The position numbers and the translations under genes are program-made. A stretch of DNA of 64,000 nucleotides. It comes from Panacagrimonas perspica (GTDB lineage: Bacteria > Pseudomonadota > Gammaproteobacteria > Nevskiales > Nevskiaceae). Positions 44,473-53,936 of the stretch are shown here, in pieces. The stretch spans positions 1,026,398-1,090,397 of the forward strand of contig NZ_SOBT01000009.1 in the NCBI RefSeq assembly GCF_004364935.1, written 5' to 3'. Numbering within the stretch: position 1 is the stretch's first letter; every line of letters begins with the position of its first letter. The notes below the pieces were generated by a model that searched no databases, was not told the DNA's origin, and saw only the letters and a list, made by a program, of their open reading frames with translations.

Positions 44473-45641
44473 TGGCCATGCGCTGGGTTGCCTTGCTGCC
44501 GCTGCGCCGTGGCGCCGACGATCTGCGCGTCATCGCGGGTCGCCCGCTGTACGCCTGGAGTCTCGGCGCGGCGCTCGATTCCGGTTCCTTCGATGCGATC
44601 TACGTCGCTTCGGACAACGCCGCGGTACGCGACGATGCCCGCACGCGCTTTGGTTCCCGCGTCCAGGTCATCGAGTGCGCGGCGTCGAGCGCGACGGGTG
44701 CCGGCAGCAGCGAGTCGGTCATGCTGGAGCTGGCCTCGAAGGTTCCCTGCGACGTGATGTGCCTGGTCCAGGCCACGTCGCCGGCGACGCTCGCCGAGGA
44801 CTTCCGCCTCGCACGCGCCCGTTTCGAGCGCGACAACTTGGATTCGCTGCTCACGGGCGTCGAGTTCAAGCGATTCTGCTGGACCGCCGATGGGCAGCCG
44901 CTCGGCCACGATCCGGCGCAGCGCACGGAACGCCAGGACGTCGCCGGCTCCGTGATGGAGAACGGCGCGTTCACGTTCACGCGCACCGAGCAGCTCACGC
45001 GCACCGGCGCGAGACTCGGCGGACGCATCGGCGTTCATCTCATGCACGAGGAAAGCGCCGCCCCGCTGGAGCGATCGAACTGGGAAGCCGTGGAGCGCCT
45101 GTTGCGCCGGCGCGTCACGGTCTCGCGCGACATCCGCATGATCGTGGTCGACGTCGACGGCACGTTCACCGACGGCGGCATGTACTACGACGCCAACGGC
45201 GAGGCGCTGAAGAAGTTCAGCACGCGTGACGCCAAGGGCCTGCTGCTGCTGCAGGAAGCAGGCGTGCGCATCTGCATCGTGACCGCCGAGAACAGCGCCG
45301 TGGTCCACGCGCGCATGCGCAAGCTCAAATTCCAGGATTACTTCCCGGGCGTCACCGACAAGCCCATCTGGCTTGCGGAGGCCCAGCAGCGCTGGCAGTT
45401 GAACCTCGAGCAGATCGCCTACATCGGCGACGACGTCAACGATCTCGCCTGCCTAAGCATCGTGGGGCTGTCGGCCTGTCCCGCGGACGCGGTTCCGGAG
45501 GTGCGCGATGCGGTGAAGTACATCTGCACCGCCGAAGGGGGCGACGGCGCCGTCCGCGAGTTCAGCGACATGATCCGCGCGGATCTCGTCGCCTCGGGCC
45601 GTGCCGTAGCGCCCGCGAAATACACCGGTGGGCCGCCCTAG
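44472..45641 (+). CDS. Degenerate cytidylyltransferase fused to KdsC-like HAD phosphatase
   Basis: 389 residues from ATG 44472. Residues 1-210 follow the CMP-nonulosonate cytidylyltransferase fold (YAWSLGAALDSG, VASDNAAVRDDA, CLVQATSPATLAEDF), but the CTP signature PARGGSK-x-IP-x-KN at the start is replaced by LPLRRGADDLRVIAGRPL. Residues 220-389 are a complete HAD phosphatase: IVVDVDGTFTDG with both aspartates, TAENS, and GDDVNDLACL. So the phosphatase half should work and the transferase half probably not. Such HAD units remove phosphate from KDO-8-P or Neu-9-P. Confidence 0.75.
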   Translation: MAMRWVALLPLRRGADDLRVIAGRPLYAWSLGAALDSGSFDAIYVASDNAAVRDDARTRFGSRVQVIECAASSATGAGSSESVMLELASKVPCDVMCLVQATSPATLAEDFRLARARFERDNLDSLLTGVEFKRFCWTADGQPLGHDPAQRTERQDVAGSVMENGAFTFTRTEQLTRTGARLGGRIGVHLMHEESAAPLERSNWEAVERLLRRRVTVSRDIRMIVVDVDGTFTDGGMYYDANGEALKKFSTRDAKGLLLLQEAGVRICIVTAENSAVVHARMRKLKFQDYFPGVTDKPIWLAEAQQRWQLNLEQIAYIGDDVNDLACLSIVGLSACPADAVPEVRDAVKYICTAEGGDGAVREFSDMIRADLVASGRAVAPAKYTGGPP

Positions 45642-45662
45642 GGGTTCCTCACCCGCTTCGTA

Positions 45663-45693
45663 GCGTGGGCAACGGTTTCATCGTTGCCCACGC
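45663..45693. terminator. Hairpin between convergent genes
   Basis: GCGTGGGCAACG and its exact complement enclose the loop GTTTCAT, 22 bp after one stop and 13 bp before the other. It has no T-run. Confidence 0.55.
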
Positions 45694-45705
45694 GTCGCCC
45701 CCGAT

Positions 45706-47202
45706 CTACCAGGTCTCCAGCACCGTCTTGCGCTGCATCGGGTCGAGCCGCGCAACGACCTGATCGTCGTAGATCGAGTCGCCGCGGATGGAGGTCGTGG
45801 ACACTTCCTCGAAGATGCAACCGCCCGACGTGCTGAAGCTGTGGCGCTGCCCGCGCCCGACCAGGCACAGATCACCCGCCACCAGCTTGTGCGTCTGGCC
45901 TTCGACCACGAGCGTCAGATCGCCGTGCAGGATCTGGAACGTCTCTTCCTTCTTCACGTGCCGGTGCGTCGGGTGCCGCTGTCCCGGCAGCATCACGCCC
46001 AGCTTCTTGCAGTACTCGCGATTGACCAGGTCGATCAGGATCACGCCGACTTCGCGGAAGGACTGGATCCCGTAGTGATGTGAAAGCTCGATCGAGAATT
46101 CCTTTCCGAGCACCACCTTCGCCTCGCTCAACATCGCTTTGGCCTCGTGCACGATGTCGCGCACGTGGCGGACCGCCGACTCGTCGCGCACGTCGAGGAT
46201 CGGAGCATCCTTCTCGTAATCGCGGCTGGCGACGATCGTTTCCGCATAGTCGCCGCTGGTGCACTGGGACTCGACGGTGATCGGCATCGCGAAGTAGACC
46301 GAACTGCGGTCGAGCGTCTCGCCGCGCTTGATGGCGCGCGTGGCGAAGACACCACGGCTGAGTTCACGCAGCGAGACCGCTTCTTCGTTCGGAATCACCT
46401 TGTCCTTCGTCGCCGTGTGGCAGATCAGGCGCGTGCGCTGTGCCGCGGCCACCCACTGCTCCACCTGTTCCGGTCCGAGCGAGTAGGTGTTCAGCTTGTG
46501 CTGGTCCGTCGCGAGGCCCACATGACGCTCGAGGATCTGCGCGCCCATAGCGACTGCGGCGCGCACGACATCCAGTTCGTCCGGTCCCTCGTGCGCGCTG
46601 TAGCCGATCGTCACGTTCGGATAGCGCTGGATCATCTTGCGCATGTAGCCGAGATGGATGGTCTCGATCGGCGCGGGGTAGATGCCGATGCAATGCAGGA
46701 GCCCGAACGTCTCGACGTTGCGGTGCTCGAAGAAATTCACGATGCGGTCGATGTCGCGGAACGTGCGACCGCCGGTCGAGGCGATCGTGGGCTTGCCCGC
46801 CGCGGCGATGCGCTCGAGCAGCGGCCAGTCGGTGGCGCTGCAGCTGGCGACCTTCAGGATGTCCACGTCGTGGGACAGCGCGAGATCCACCGACGCCTCG
46901 TCGAAGGGAGTGACCATGGTCATCAGCCCGCTGGCCTTGGCGGCTTCGAGCAGCGTGAGCATGTCGCGGTCGGGCAGGCGGGTGCTCAGGAAGCGGCCGA
47001 TGTGCTTGACGTCCGCGCGCCCGACGTACGCGGGGTGAATGAAGCTGTCGAGCTCGCGGTACTGCAGCTTGACGGCGGCGCGGATGGAGTGCCGCCGGGC
47101 AATTCCCGCCAGGGCTTCGATGATGGCCAGGCCGTGGCTGATCTCGCCCTGGTGGTTGTTCGCCATCTCGAAGACGAACAGGTTCTCGAACATCGGATGC
47201 AT
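45706..47202 (-). CDS. NeuB-like nonulosonate synthase with SAF and C-terminal cupin domain
   Basis: 498 residues; normal NeuB has about 350. Residues 1-270 form the TIM barrel (FEMANNHQGEISHGLAII, KLQYRE, VTPFDEASV, KVASCSATDWPLL, GYSAHEGPDELD). Residues 300-350 are a SAF-type antifreeze domain (RGVFATRAIKRGETL). From about 400 a cupin follows, with HPTHRHVKKEETFQILHGD. The barrel condenses phosphoenolpyruvate with an aldose to give a nonulosonic acid such as sialic, legionaminic or a related acid. The cupin may epimerise or bind the sugar. It follows the CMP-transferase gene by 21 bp. Confidence 0.83.
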   Translation of the reverse strand: MHPMFENLFVFEMANNHQGEISHGLAIIEALAGIARRHSIRAAVKLQYRELDSFIHPAYVGRADVKHIGRFLSTRLPDRDMLTLLEAAKASGLMTMVTPFDEASVDLALSHDVDILKVASCSATDWPLLERIAAAGKPTIASTGGRTFRDIDRIVNFFEHRNVETFGLLHCIGIYPAPIETIHLGYMRKMIQRYPNVTIGYSAHEGPDELDVVRAAVAMGAQILERHVGLATDQHKLNTYSLGPEQVEQWVAAAQRTRLICHTATKDKVIPNEEAVSLRELSRGVFATRAIKRGETLDRSSVYFAMPITVESQCTSGDYAETIVASRDYEKDAPILDVRDESAVRHVRDIVHEAKAMLSEAKVVLGKEFSIELSHHYGIQSFREVGVILIDLVNREYCKKLGVMLPGQRHPTHRHVKKEETFQILHGDLTLVVEGQTHKLVAGDLCLVGRGQRHSFSTSGGCIFEEVSTTSIRGDSIYDDQVVARLDPMQRKTVLETW

Positions 47203-47223
47203 GACTACCCTCGAAAAAGTCTT

Positions 47224-48255
47224 TTAAGTGTTGTGGTCGAGCCAGCGCTGCAGCGCAAACAGCGGAATCATCGCGTCGTCGACGTGGAAATCGGCCCGCG
47301 GCTTCCCTCCCACGATGCGATGGTACTTCACGCCCCACTGGTCGAGCCGCTGCGCTGCCTCGGCCGCGGCGTCCGATCCAGGATCGCGCGTGGTGGACAC
47401 GAGGACGGTGTTGCCCAGGGAATGCAGGCGATTGACGACCGCGATCGTGGCCGGATTGGGCGTGGAGGTGCCCAGTTTGTCCTCGGTGCCGTCGGCCACG
47501 AGTGCAGACAGGCTGAAGACGAAGGTCTTTCCGCTTGGCAGCGCGCCCGACGCATTCCAGGCTGCGGCCGCGAAGTCGAACTCGGTGTCGATGTCGTGGA
47601 TCTCCGACATCCGGTACGGCAGGATCCGCGACCCCGTCATCGAGCGCGCATTCAGCAGCACCTCGGCGCGGACGACATCGATGGCGGCGTTCTGGAGATA
47701 CACCGGAGGCAGTGCCTGGCGCGCCACGTTGTGCGCGTCCGGGATGTCGCTTTCCAGCAAGGGACGCAGCAGGCCCGAGGCCTCGTCGAGTCGCCACATC
47801 TTGTACGGCGTGTGGGGAGCGAGCGTGACGGAACGCACCGAGTCGACGTCGGGACGCTCCAGCAGCATCGCCACGGCGCCTTCGATGTCGGCGACGTCGC
47901 GCAGCGGATACGTGGGCCGCAGGTGCAGGCACAGCTCCGGGCGATAGTTCTCTTCCTGCTCCAGCCACTTCAAGGCGTGCAGGAAGACTTCCAGGTCGGT
48001 CGAAAGATCCTGCGCGATGTCGGCGGGCCGCAGGAACGGCGCCTCCGCACCATGGTCGCGGGCGACGCGCGCGTAATCGGCGCTGTCGGTCGAGACCAGC
48101 ACGCGATCCACGTTGTGCGCCGCCAGGCCCTGCTCGATGCTGTGCGCAATGAGCGGCTTTCCGCGGAACGGGCGGATGTTCTTGTGAGGAACACTCTTGG
48201 AGCCGCTGCGCGCCGGAATGATCGCCAGCACGCCGTTGCGTTCTCGGGCGGCCAC
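47224..48255 (-). CDS. CMP-nonulosonate cytidylyltransferase fused to an inactive HAD-like domain
   Basis: 343 residues. The N-terminal domain is a full NeuA-type enzyme: IIPARSGSKSVPHKNIRPFRGKPLI binds CTP, then STDSADYARVA and LRPTYPLR. The last 110 residues follow a HAD-like domain (NPATIAVVNRLHSLGNTVLVSTTRD, WGVKYHRIVGGKPRADFHVDD), but its catalytic DxD motif reads FSLSALVADG, so both aspartates are serine. It should make the CMP-sugar from the product of the neighbouring NeuB-like enzyme. The opposite pattern is seen in the protein at 44472-45641. Confidence 0.82.
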   Translation of the reverse strand: MAARERNGVLAIIPARSGSKSVPHKNIRPFRGKPLIAHSIEQGLAAHNVDRVLVSTDSADYARVARDHGAEAPFLRPADIAQDLSTDLEVFLHALKWLEQEENYRPELCLHLRPTYPLRDVADIEGAVAMLLERPDVDSVRSVTLAPHTPYKMWRLDEASGLLRPLLESDIPDAHNVARQALPPVYLQNAAIDVVRAEVLLNARSMTGSRILPYRMSEIHDIDTEFDFAAAAWNASGALPSGKTFVFSLSALVADGTEDKLGTSTPNPATIAVVNRLHSLGNTVLVSTTRDPGSDAAAEAAQRLDQWGVKYHRIVGGKPRADFHVDDAMIPLFALQRWLDHNT

Positions 48256-48325
48256 TAAGGGGACTCCGCTCGGCCTGGAGGGAGAGCCCGGAAGGCGGTT
48301 CGCCGCATCGATCTCATGACGAGGC

Positions 48326-49558
48326 TCACCTGGACGAGGCTTGCGCTGCTTCCTTGCCGGCGCGTTCGGGCGACAGGAATCCGAGCCAGATCCCGCGCCA
48401 GCCGTGCCAGGCCAACGTCAGCCCCTGCCACACGGTCACGAAGACGAATCCCGCGTGACCTGCGCCAATGAGCAGGGCGAAGGCCATGACGGTCATCGTG
48501 ATGTTGCGGCGCGCGATGATGCTGCGCGCCTGCTCGTCGAGCCGCGTGCTGGAGTGCAGCGCGTGGCCCAGGCGTCGCTTGGCCACCCGCAGCACGAGGC
48601 GATCCGCGACGTAGAACGCAACGAACGCGACGGCCGTCTGGAACAGCGGATCGCTCATGTCCGCCAGCCCGCCGAGGCCAAATGCCCAGGCGAAGTACCA
48701 GAACGGCGGATGGACCTGATCGAGCCCGTGATCGAGCGTGTTGCCGATCTTGGAATCGGTCAGCGTCAGCCTCGCGACCTTGCCGTCGACGCTGTCGAGC
48801 ACGCTCATGACGTACGCGCAGATGAAGCCTGCGAGCCACTGTCCGTGCGCCCACAAGGGCACCGCCGCGAAGGCGAGCACGATGGACAGCATCGTGACCG
48901 CGTTGGGATGCACCTTGAACCGCGTGCAGAACTGCGTCAGCGGCCACACCAGCGGCGGATAGACCCAGCGCGTCAGCAGGTCCGTGGAACCCTTGTAGTT
49001 CTCCAGGAACATCTGGCGCTCGAGCTCGCGGCGCGTCTGCGGGCCGTCCACCGCGTGGACCCAGTACGGCAGGCTGCGGCGCAGCTTGTCGATGTACGCA
49101 GGGAAGCGCTGCTCGTCCAGCGGCGATGCGTGTCCGCTGGCGGTCAGGGCGTTGGCCACCTCCCGCAAGTCGCGCGCGTCCGGCGGAATCGCCTCGATGA
49201 CCGACGGATCGAGCGTGAGGGCGACCGCCCGCCGCGTTCCTTCGCCACGGCTGGCGACGCAGGTCTGGCCGAGGGTTCCCAGAAACCGGATCAGGCGCGG
49301 ATCGATCACGTTGGAGCCGTCGATGGCCACGACGGGTGCGCCCGCCTGGCCCAGTGCCCGGCGCAGTCGCAGCCCCAGCGGCGCCCCTTCGTCCGGTCCC
49401 TGCTCGGCGCCCGCCCATCCGGTGGCGCGTCCGCCGGAGAGGATCACGTGATCGCTCTGCGGAAGACGGCCCACCGTGCGGCGCAACCGTTCCAGAGGCG
49501 GGATGCCGAACAGCCCCTCCGCCGCGGCCAGACCTGAGGTATCGATCCAAAGATTCAT
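48326..49558 (-). CDS. CDP-alcohol phosphatidyltransferase with NTP-transferase-like N-terminal domain (paralogue A)
   Basis: 410 residues from ATG 49558. The C-terminal half is a membrane enzyme with the motif DGKVARLTLTDSKIGNTLDHGLD (quoted in part; D-G-x2-A-R-x8-G-x3-D-x3-D intact). The first 200 residues are soluble: LWIDTSG start, then VVAIDGSNVIDPRLIRFL, like a shortened nucleotidyltransferase. It is closely similar to 60843-62057 and less so to 55856-56968. It would join a CDP-activated lipid or polyol to an alcohol. Confidence 0.85.
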   Translation of the reverse strand: MNLWIDTSGLAAAEGLFGIPPLERLRRTVGRLPQSDHVILSGGRATGWAGAEQGPDEGAPLGLRLRRALGQAGAPVVAIDGSNVIDPRLIRFLGTLGQTCVASRGEGTRRAVALTLDPSVIEAIPPDARDLREVANALTASGHASPLDEQRFPAYIDKLRRSLPYWVHAVDGPQTRRELERQMFLENYKGSTDLLTRWVYPPLVWPLTQFCTRFKVHPNAVTMLSIVLAFAAVPLWAHGQWLAGFICAYVMSVLDSVDGKVARLTLTDSKIGNTLDHGLDQVHPPFWYFAWAFGLGGLADMSDPLFQTAVAFVAFYVADRLVLRVAKRRLGHALHSSTRLDEQARSIIARRNITMTVMAFALLIGAGHAGFVFVTVWQGLTLAWHGWRGIWLGFLSPERAGKEAAQASSR

Positions 49559-49816
49559 TTCGCGTTCGCCCAGAACGAGTCGCATCGACCGACGACCCGG
49601 CACAGCATCGTCCGTCCTTTCCTCCACCGCGGCGGGCTCCCTAGACCCGATCCCCGAAGTGGTCGTTATTCAGTCGTGAGGTTCAGGTCCGTCCTGGATC
49701 CGACACGACAACAGAAACCGCGGCCTTCAACGCATGGAACAGCGGGCGACCGCAGGAGAAGCAAGGCAATGATAGTGCCGTGCGCGCGGCCGCGCCGATA
49801 GAACGGGACAGCCCGC

Positions 49817-51154
49817 CTACGGTGTCTTCGACTCGGCGTCGAGATGAAGCAGGCGGCCGATCAGACTGCTCGCGAAGTAGATCAAGCCGAGGCTCGCCTG
49901 CAGCGGGACGATCCAATAAGAACTGACCGGCAGCGTTCGCGTCAGCGATCCGACGACCTTGCCGCGCCGGGTCTGCACGTGGACTTCTGCATCTTCGGCT
50001 CCCCACACGATCCGGCCATCGATCTTCTTGTACGGGTAGGTGCGGGACCAGCGATGTGGACGGTGCAGATAGACCTCTGCCATGCGCTCGCCGATCGGTT
50101 GCATGTCGAACGCCAGATAAGGAACGGCGAGCAAGTGCCCCGCCAGACGTCCCTCGCTGAGGACGATGCGGCCGAGCAGCGGAAGCGGAGTGCCGAACGC
50201 GCGTCGTATGCGGACCCATCCGATGGCGTCTTCGAAGGCGCCGCCCCGCAGCGGTTGCACGTGACCATCGTCGGTGGCGTAGGTCACGGATCCGCGCTTG
50301 GCGAGGTCATCCGGCTCCTTGATCCACTTCGTCAAGCCGCATTCCACGCTCCACTGCCGGCCGGCATCCTGGAACGTGGGGTCGACGAACAACGTGAACA
50401 GCCGGCGCGCTTGCGGCTTGTTCCACGGATCTGCGCACAGCGTTTCCGGATCATCCACCTTGTTCGCCGGCTGACGCCGCAGCGGCTCCAGAACGGCGCG
50501 GACGAAGAATTCCTTGGACCAGATTCCGGGATTGAACGAGACACGGGAGCGCGGAACCAGCGAAACGAACCACAGCGGATTGCGTTGCGTCGTCTGCCGA
50601 TCGAGCGCCGCTTGCTTGGTCGAAAGGGGGCCGCGGCAGCCTCGGCAACGGCGACCGGCGCGGGTCGTTGCCAGTCCCAGACGCAGTCGGGTCAGCGTCT
50701 CCCAGCCCGAGCCATGCGCCGTGAGCCGCCAGTCGTCCTCCAGCCATACCACCCCGGTACGGCACCGGGCGAGGAGTTCCCCGGCCCGCTCGGACAGACG
50801 CCGCGCGGCCTTGAAGAAACACCCCGGCTCTTCGCCTCCCAGGAATTCCAGATCGATGTTGGGCGCGGCGAGAAGGCGCCTCAGGTTGTCGATCGTGTCC
50901 TCGACGCAGGTCCCCGAGGCAACGGGATCGATGTTGATCAACCACTTCACCCGCGCGGTCCCGATCAGGCGCAGGTACCCCGGGAAGATGCGCGTGTGCA
51001 GGTCGGGCCGGGTGATCGCGGCCGTGAGGATGATGAAGTCGTAGCTCGCCTCCGACGGCGGATTGCGAACGGCGTGGGCTGCCTTCGCCGGAGTCGGCAA
51101 CCGCGGACCAGCCGGCTGCTGGAGATTCGAGAGGAAGGCCTCGGAGTCCGTCAT
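49817..51154 (-). CDS. Large glycosyltransferase-like protein of unknown specificity
   Basis: 445 residues from ATG 51154; the ribosome site is weak and longer starts are possible. The first part (YDFIILTAAITRPDLHTRIFPGYLRLIGTARVKWLINIDP) and GVVWLEDDWRLT, with an acidic EDD site, recall GT-A glycosyltransferases. Later parts (FNPGIWSKEFFVRAVLEPL, DAGRQWSVECGL) also fit such enzymes acting on surface glycans. The end has a hydrophobic stretch (YWIVPLQASLGLIYFASSLIG), maybe a membrane anchor. The exact family is not recognised. Confidence 0.6.
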   Translation of the reverse strand: MTDSEAFLSNLQQPAGPRLPTPAKAAHAVRNPPSEASYDFIILTAAITRPDLHTRIFPGYLRLIGTARVKWLINIDPVASGTCVEDTIDNLRRLLAAPNIDLEFLGGEEPGCFFKAARRLSERAGELLARCRTGVVWLEDDWRLTAHGSGWETLTRLRLGLATTRAGRRCRGCRGPLSTKQAALDRQTTQRNPLWFVSLVPRSRVSFNPGIWSKEFFVRAVLEPLRRQPANKVDDPETLCADPWNKPQARRLFTLFVDPTFQDAGRQWSVECGLTKWIKEPDDLAKRGSVTYATDDGHVQPLRGGAFEDAIGWVRIRRAFGTPLPLLGRIVLSEGRLAGHLLAVPYLAFDMQPIGERMAEVYLHRPHRWSRTYPYKKIDGRIVWGAEDAEVHVQTRRGKVVGSLTRTLPVSSYWIVPLQASLGLIYFASSLIGRLLHLDAESKTP

Positions 51155-51569
51155 GTCCGCTGGTCGAAGGGCACGATTGAAGGAACGCGTGCACGGAAAC
51201 GGGCCCCAACGATCGGCGTCCGCCGAGCCCAACCCCACGCTGGCGCAGAACGGACCGTGGAGCCCGCGAGGGTCATCCGGGACGGCGGTCTTTACCTGTA
51301 GCTGTCGGCACTGTAAGCCAGTTGTCAGGTAAATGACAGGTAACTGTAAGGTTGGAAGTTCGGCGGATCCTTCCGGCACGGATCGACAGGACGGCCGTCA
51401 CCGTCGAGCGCGCCGTCTTCCCACGGATTTCGCGTCGTCGTGGCTCTCGAACGGGGGTGACGAAGGCGCGCGGTCTGCGTCTCAGGGGGCCGACAGGACG
51501 AATCGTGCTTCGAGCCTGTCGTCGTCTCGCGCCGCTACGGCAAGGCGCGCTTTGGGCGGTGTCGGCGCC
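51155..51569. other. 415-bp gap with small direct repeats
   Basis: No gene is supported here. Near its middle, ACTGTAAG occurs at 51310 and 51343, and TGTCAGGTAA (51323) and TGACAGGTAA (51334) are repeated with an 11-bp period. This could be an operator or promoter of the minus-strand glycosyltransferase gene 150 bp away. The rest shows nothing notable. Confidence 0.45.
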
Positions 51570-52718
51570 TCAAGCGGAGGGCGGTTGCTGCCACAAATGG
51601 AGGTACTGCTCGAGCGCGCGTTCGAGCGAGAACGAGGCCGCACGGGCACGCAGCGCGTCGCGATCCGGCGCCGGCTGTTCCAGCGCCTGCGCCATGGCCG
51701 TAGCCAATGCCTGGACGTCCCCTACCGGGACCAGCTGTCCCCAGCGGCCTTCCTCCAGGATCTCGTCGGGACCGCTCGGGCAGCGTGCGGCGACCACCGT
51801 CATTCCCATGGCCAGGGCTTCGATCAGCACCGCGGGCAGGCCCTCGCGGCGCGAGGACAGCACGAACAGGTCCGCGCGCGCCATCCACGGTGCCAGCGAC
51901 CCGACCCGTCCGGGCAACTGCACCGCGTCGGACAGGCCCAGGGACTGAACCTGCGCCTCGAGGTTCTGCCGTTCCTTGCCCTCGCCCAGGATCAGCAGCC
52001 GCGCGTCCACGCTCGTGCGCAGCTGCGCGAAGGCGTCGAGCAGCGTGTCGAAACCCTTGACGTGATGCAGGCGCCCGGCCGCGATCACGACTGGCCGGTC
52101 CTTGCTCGCCAGCCACGGATGATCGACCGGCAAGGCCGCGTCGGCGACGAAGCGGGCGCGGTAGGCCGGGTTGTAGATCGTGTGCAGCCGTGCCGGATCG
52201 ACGCCGAAGTTGTCGCGCAGGTCCCGCGTGAGGCCCTCGCTGACCGAGACCACGGCGTCGGCGCGGCTGAAGTGCCGTCGCACGCCACGCTCCGCCTTGG
52301 CGTACTTGTGCCAGGACAGCCAGGACGCGTCGGCGCTCAGGTTCTCGCGCTGCGTGAGCATGACGTGCACGCGGGGCCCGAAACGCTGCTTCAGACGGGC
52401 CGCGCCGATGTTGTAGTGGTTGAGCGCCGCCACCACGCGTACGCCCGGGTGGCGACGCACGTAGGCGTCGAGCCGGAACCGCGCGAACAGCCCGCGGCCG
52501 AGGATCACGCGGCCCACGCGCGGGTCGAGCAGGGGTTCGTCGACGAAGCGCGAGGCCGGCGCCTCGCACAGCATGTCCACCGCCAGGCCGCGTTCGACGA
52601 GGGCATTGGCCATGGTCAGCGCCCACTGCCGCACCCCGCCACTGGAACGCTTGGGCCAGCCCATGAGGTTGCAGTAGAACGCGATGCGCAGGCCCTGCGC
52701 TGAAGCGGTTTTATTCAC
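51570..52718 (-). CDS. Glycosyltransferase family 4 protein
   Basis: 382 residues from GTG 52718; a longer TTG start at 52787 exists and neither has a good ribosome site. The N-terminus LRIAFYCNLMGWPKRSSGGVRQWALTMANAL is the acceptor domain. The donor domain has IAAGRLHHVKGFDTLLDAFAQL and SSRREGLPAVLIEALAMGMTVVAARCPSGPDEIL, the classical E-x7-E motif of GT4. It is divergent from the CDP-glycerol-type gene by about 104 bp. Probably adds a sugar in surface glycan synthesis. Confidence 0.87.
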   Translation of the reverse strand: MNKTASAQGLRIAFYCNLMGWPKRSSGGVRQWALTMANALVERGLAVDMLCEAPASRFVDEPLLDPRVGRVILGRGLFARFRLDAYVRRHPGVRVVAALNHYNIGAARLKQRFGPRVHVMLTQRENLSADASWLSWHKYAKAERGVRRHFSRADAVVSVSEGLTRDLRDNFGVDPARLHTIYNPAYRARFVADAALPVDHPWLASKDRPVVIAAGRLHHVKGFDTLLDAFAQLRTSVDARLLILGEGKERQNLEAQVQSLGLSDAVQLPGRVGSLAPWMARADLFVLSSRREGLPAVLIEALAMGMTVVAARCPSGPDEILEEGRWGQLVPVGDVQALATAMAQALEQPAPDRDALRARAASFSLERALEQYLHLWQQPPSA

Positions 52719-52822
52719 GAAGGGATGGCGGACTTTTCCGTAATATCTGCGGCGAAGAGAAAAACGTAAGCTGGAAGAAAGCCGCAAACCGGAACGGTAC
52801 CAAACCCTTCGTCGCGTACAAA

Positions 52823-53932
52823 ATGAAAGTGGTCTTTCCGTATTTCGGCCAGTTGCATCAGGTCTTCCACTCGCTGCCCATCGCGGCGCAAATGGCGATC
52901 CGCCATCCGGATGTCCAGGTCTCTGCCGCGGGCGCCACGTCCGCCCATGTCGACTTCATCCGCGACCTGCTGACCCAGTACGCGCCGGCCGCGCCGGTGA
53001 ATGTCGAAGCGCTCGAGCGCCCCCTGCTGGACCTCTCCCGCACGAAGAAGCGCACGATGCTGAAGAACCGCGCGTACCTGCGCGGCTTCGACGCCATCGT
53101 GACACCGGAGCGCACGTCGCTGTTCATGCGCCTGCTCGGATTGGGTGGTACGCGGCTGATCTGGACGCGGCACGGCGCGGGCGATCGTGCGATCGGCTTC
53201 GCCAAGGACGTCAACCGCTTCGACTACGTGCTGCTGGCCGGGCGCAAGATCGAGGAGCGCCTGCTGTCGGCGGGCCTGATCCGGCCCGGTCACTACACCA
53301 GCGGGATCTACGCCAAGTTCGACTGGCTGCAGACCCGCGGGACACAGCGTCGCTGGTTCGACAACGATCGTCCGACCGTCCTGTACAACCCTCATTTCGA
53401 GCCGGGCCTTTCGTCCTGGCCCGAACACGGCATGGCGGTGCTCGATTTCTTCGCCGCCAGCGATCGCTACAACCTGATCTTCGCGCCGCACGTGCGCCTG
53501 TTCGACCCGCCGACGCCGGACAAATACCGCGCGTTCGAGCGCTTCGCGAACGTTCCGCACCTGCGCATCGATCTGGGCAGCGTGCACGGCATCGACATGA
53601 GCTATGTCGACGCGGTCGATCTCTACCTGGGCGACGTCAGCAGCCAGGTCGCCGAGTTCGTTGCGCGTCCCCGTCCTTGCGTGTTCCTGAATTCGCATCG
53701 CGTGGCTTGGCGCGACAGCCCGGACTACGCGTTCTGGACGCTCGGTCCGGTGATCGACGACGTGGAGGCGCTGCCGCAGGCCCTGGAAGACGCGCTCGAG
53801 CGGCCCGAAGCGTTCGGCGCGGTGCAGGCCGCCTACGTGGCGGACACCTTCGGCATCGAGCCCGGCACCGCCTCGGCTGCGCGGGGCGCCGACGCGATCG
53901 TCGACTTCCTCAAGCGCGAGTCGGCGACGTAG
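52823..53932 (+). CDS. CDP-glycerol glycerophosphotransferase-like protein
   Basis: 369 residues from ATG 52823. It resembles the GT-B core of TagB/TagF-type enzymes: LIWTRHGAGDRAIGF, VLLAGRKIEERLLSAGLI, then VLYNPHFEPGLSSWPEHG, FAPHVRLFDP and DLYLGDVSSQVAEFVARPRPCVFLN. These enzymes move glycerol-phosphate from CDP-glycerol, giving teichoic-acid-like polymers; in Gram-negatives they decorate surface glycans. It has no membrane segment. Followed by a REP pair. Confidence 0.75.
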   Translation: MKVVFPYFGQLHQVFHSLPIAAQMAIRHPDVQVSAAGATSAHVDFIRDLLTQYAPAAPVNVEALERPLLDLSRTKKRTMLKNRAYLRGFDAIVTPERTSLFMRLLGLGGTRLIWTRHGAGDRAIGFAKDVNRFDYVLLAGRKIEERLLSAGLIRPGHYTSGIYAKFDWLQTRGTQRRWFDNDRPTVLYNPHFEPGLSSWPEHGMAVLDFFAASDRYNLIFAPHVRLFDPPTPDKYRAFERFANVPHLRIDLGSVHGIDMSYVDAVDLYLGDVSSQVAEFVARPRPCVFLNSHRVAWRDSPDYAFWTLGPVIDDVEALPQALEDALERPEAFGAVQAAYVADTFGIEPGTASAARGADAIVDFLKRESAT

Positions 53933-53936
53933 GCAC

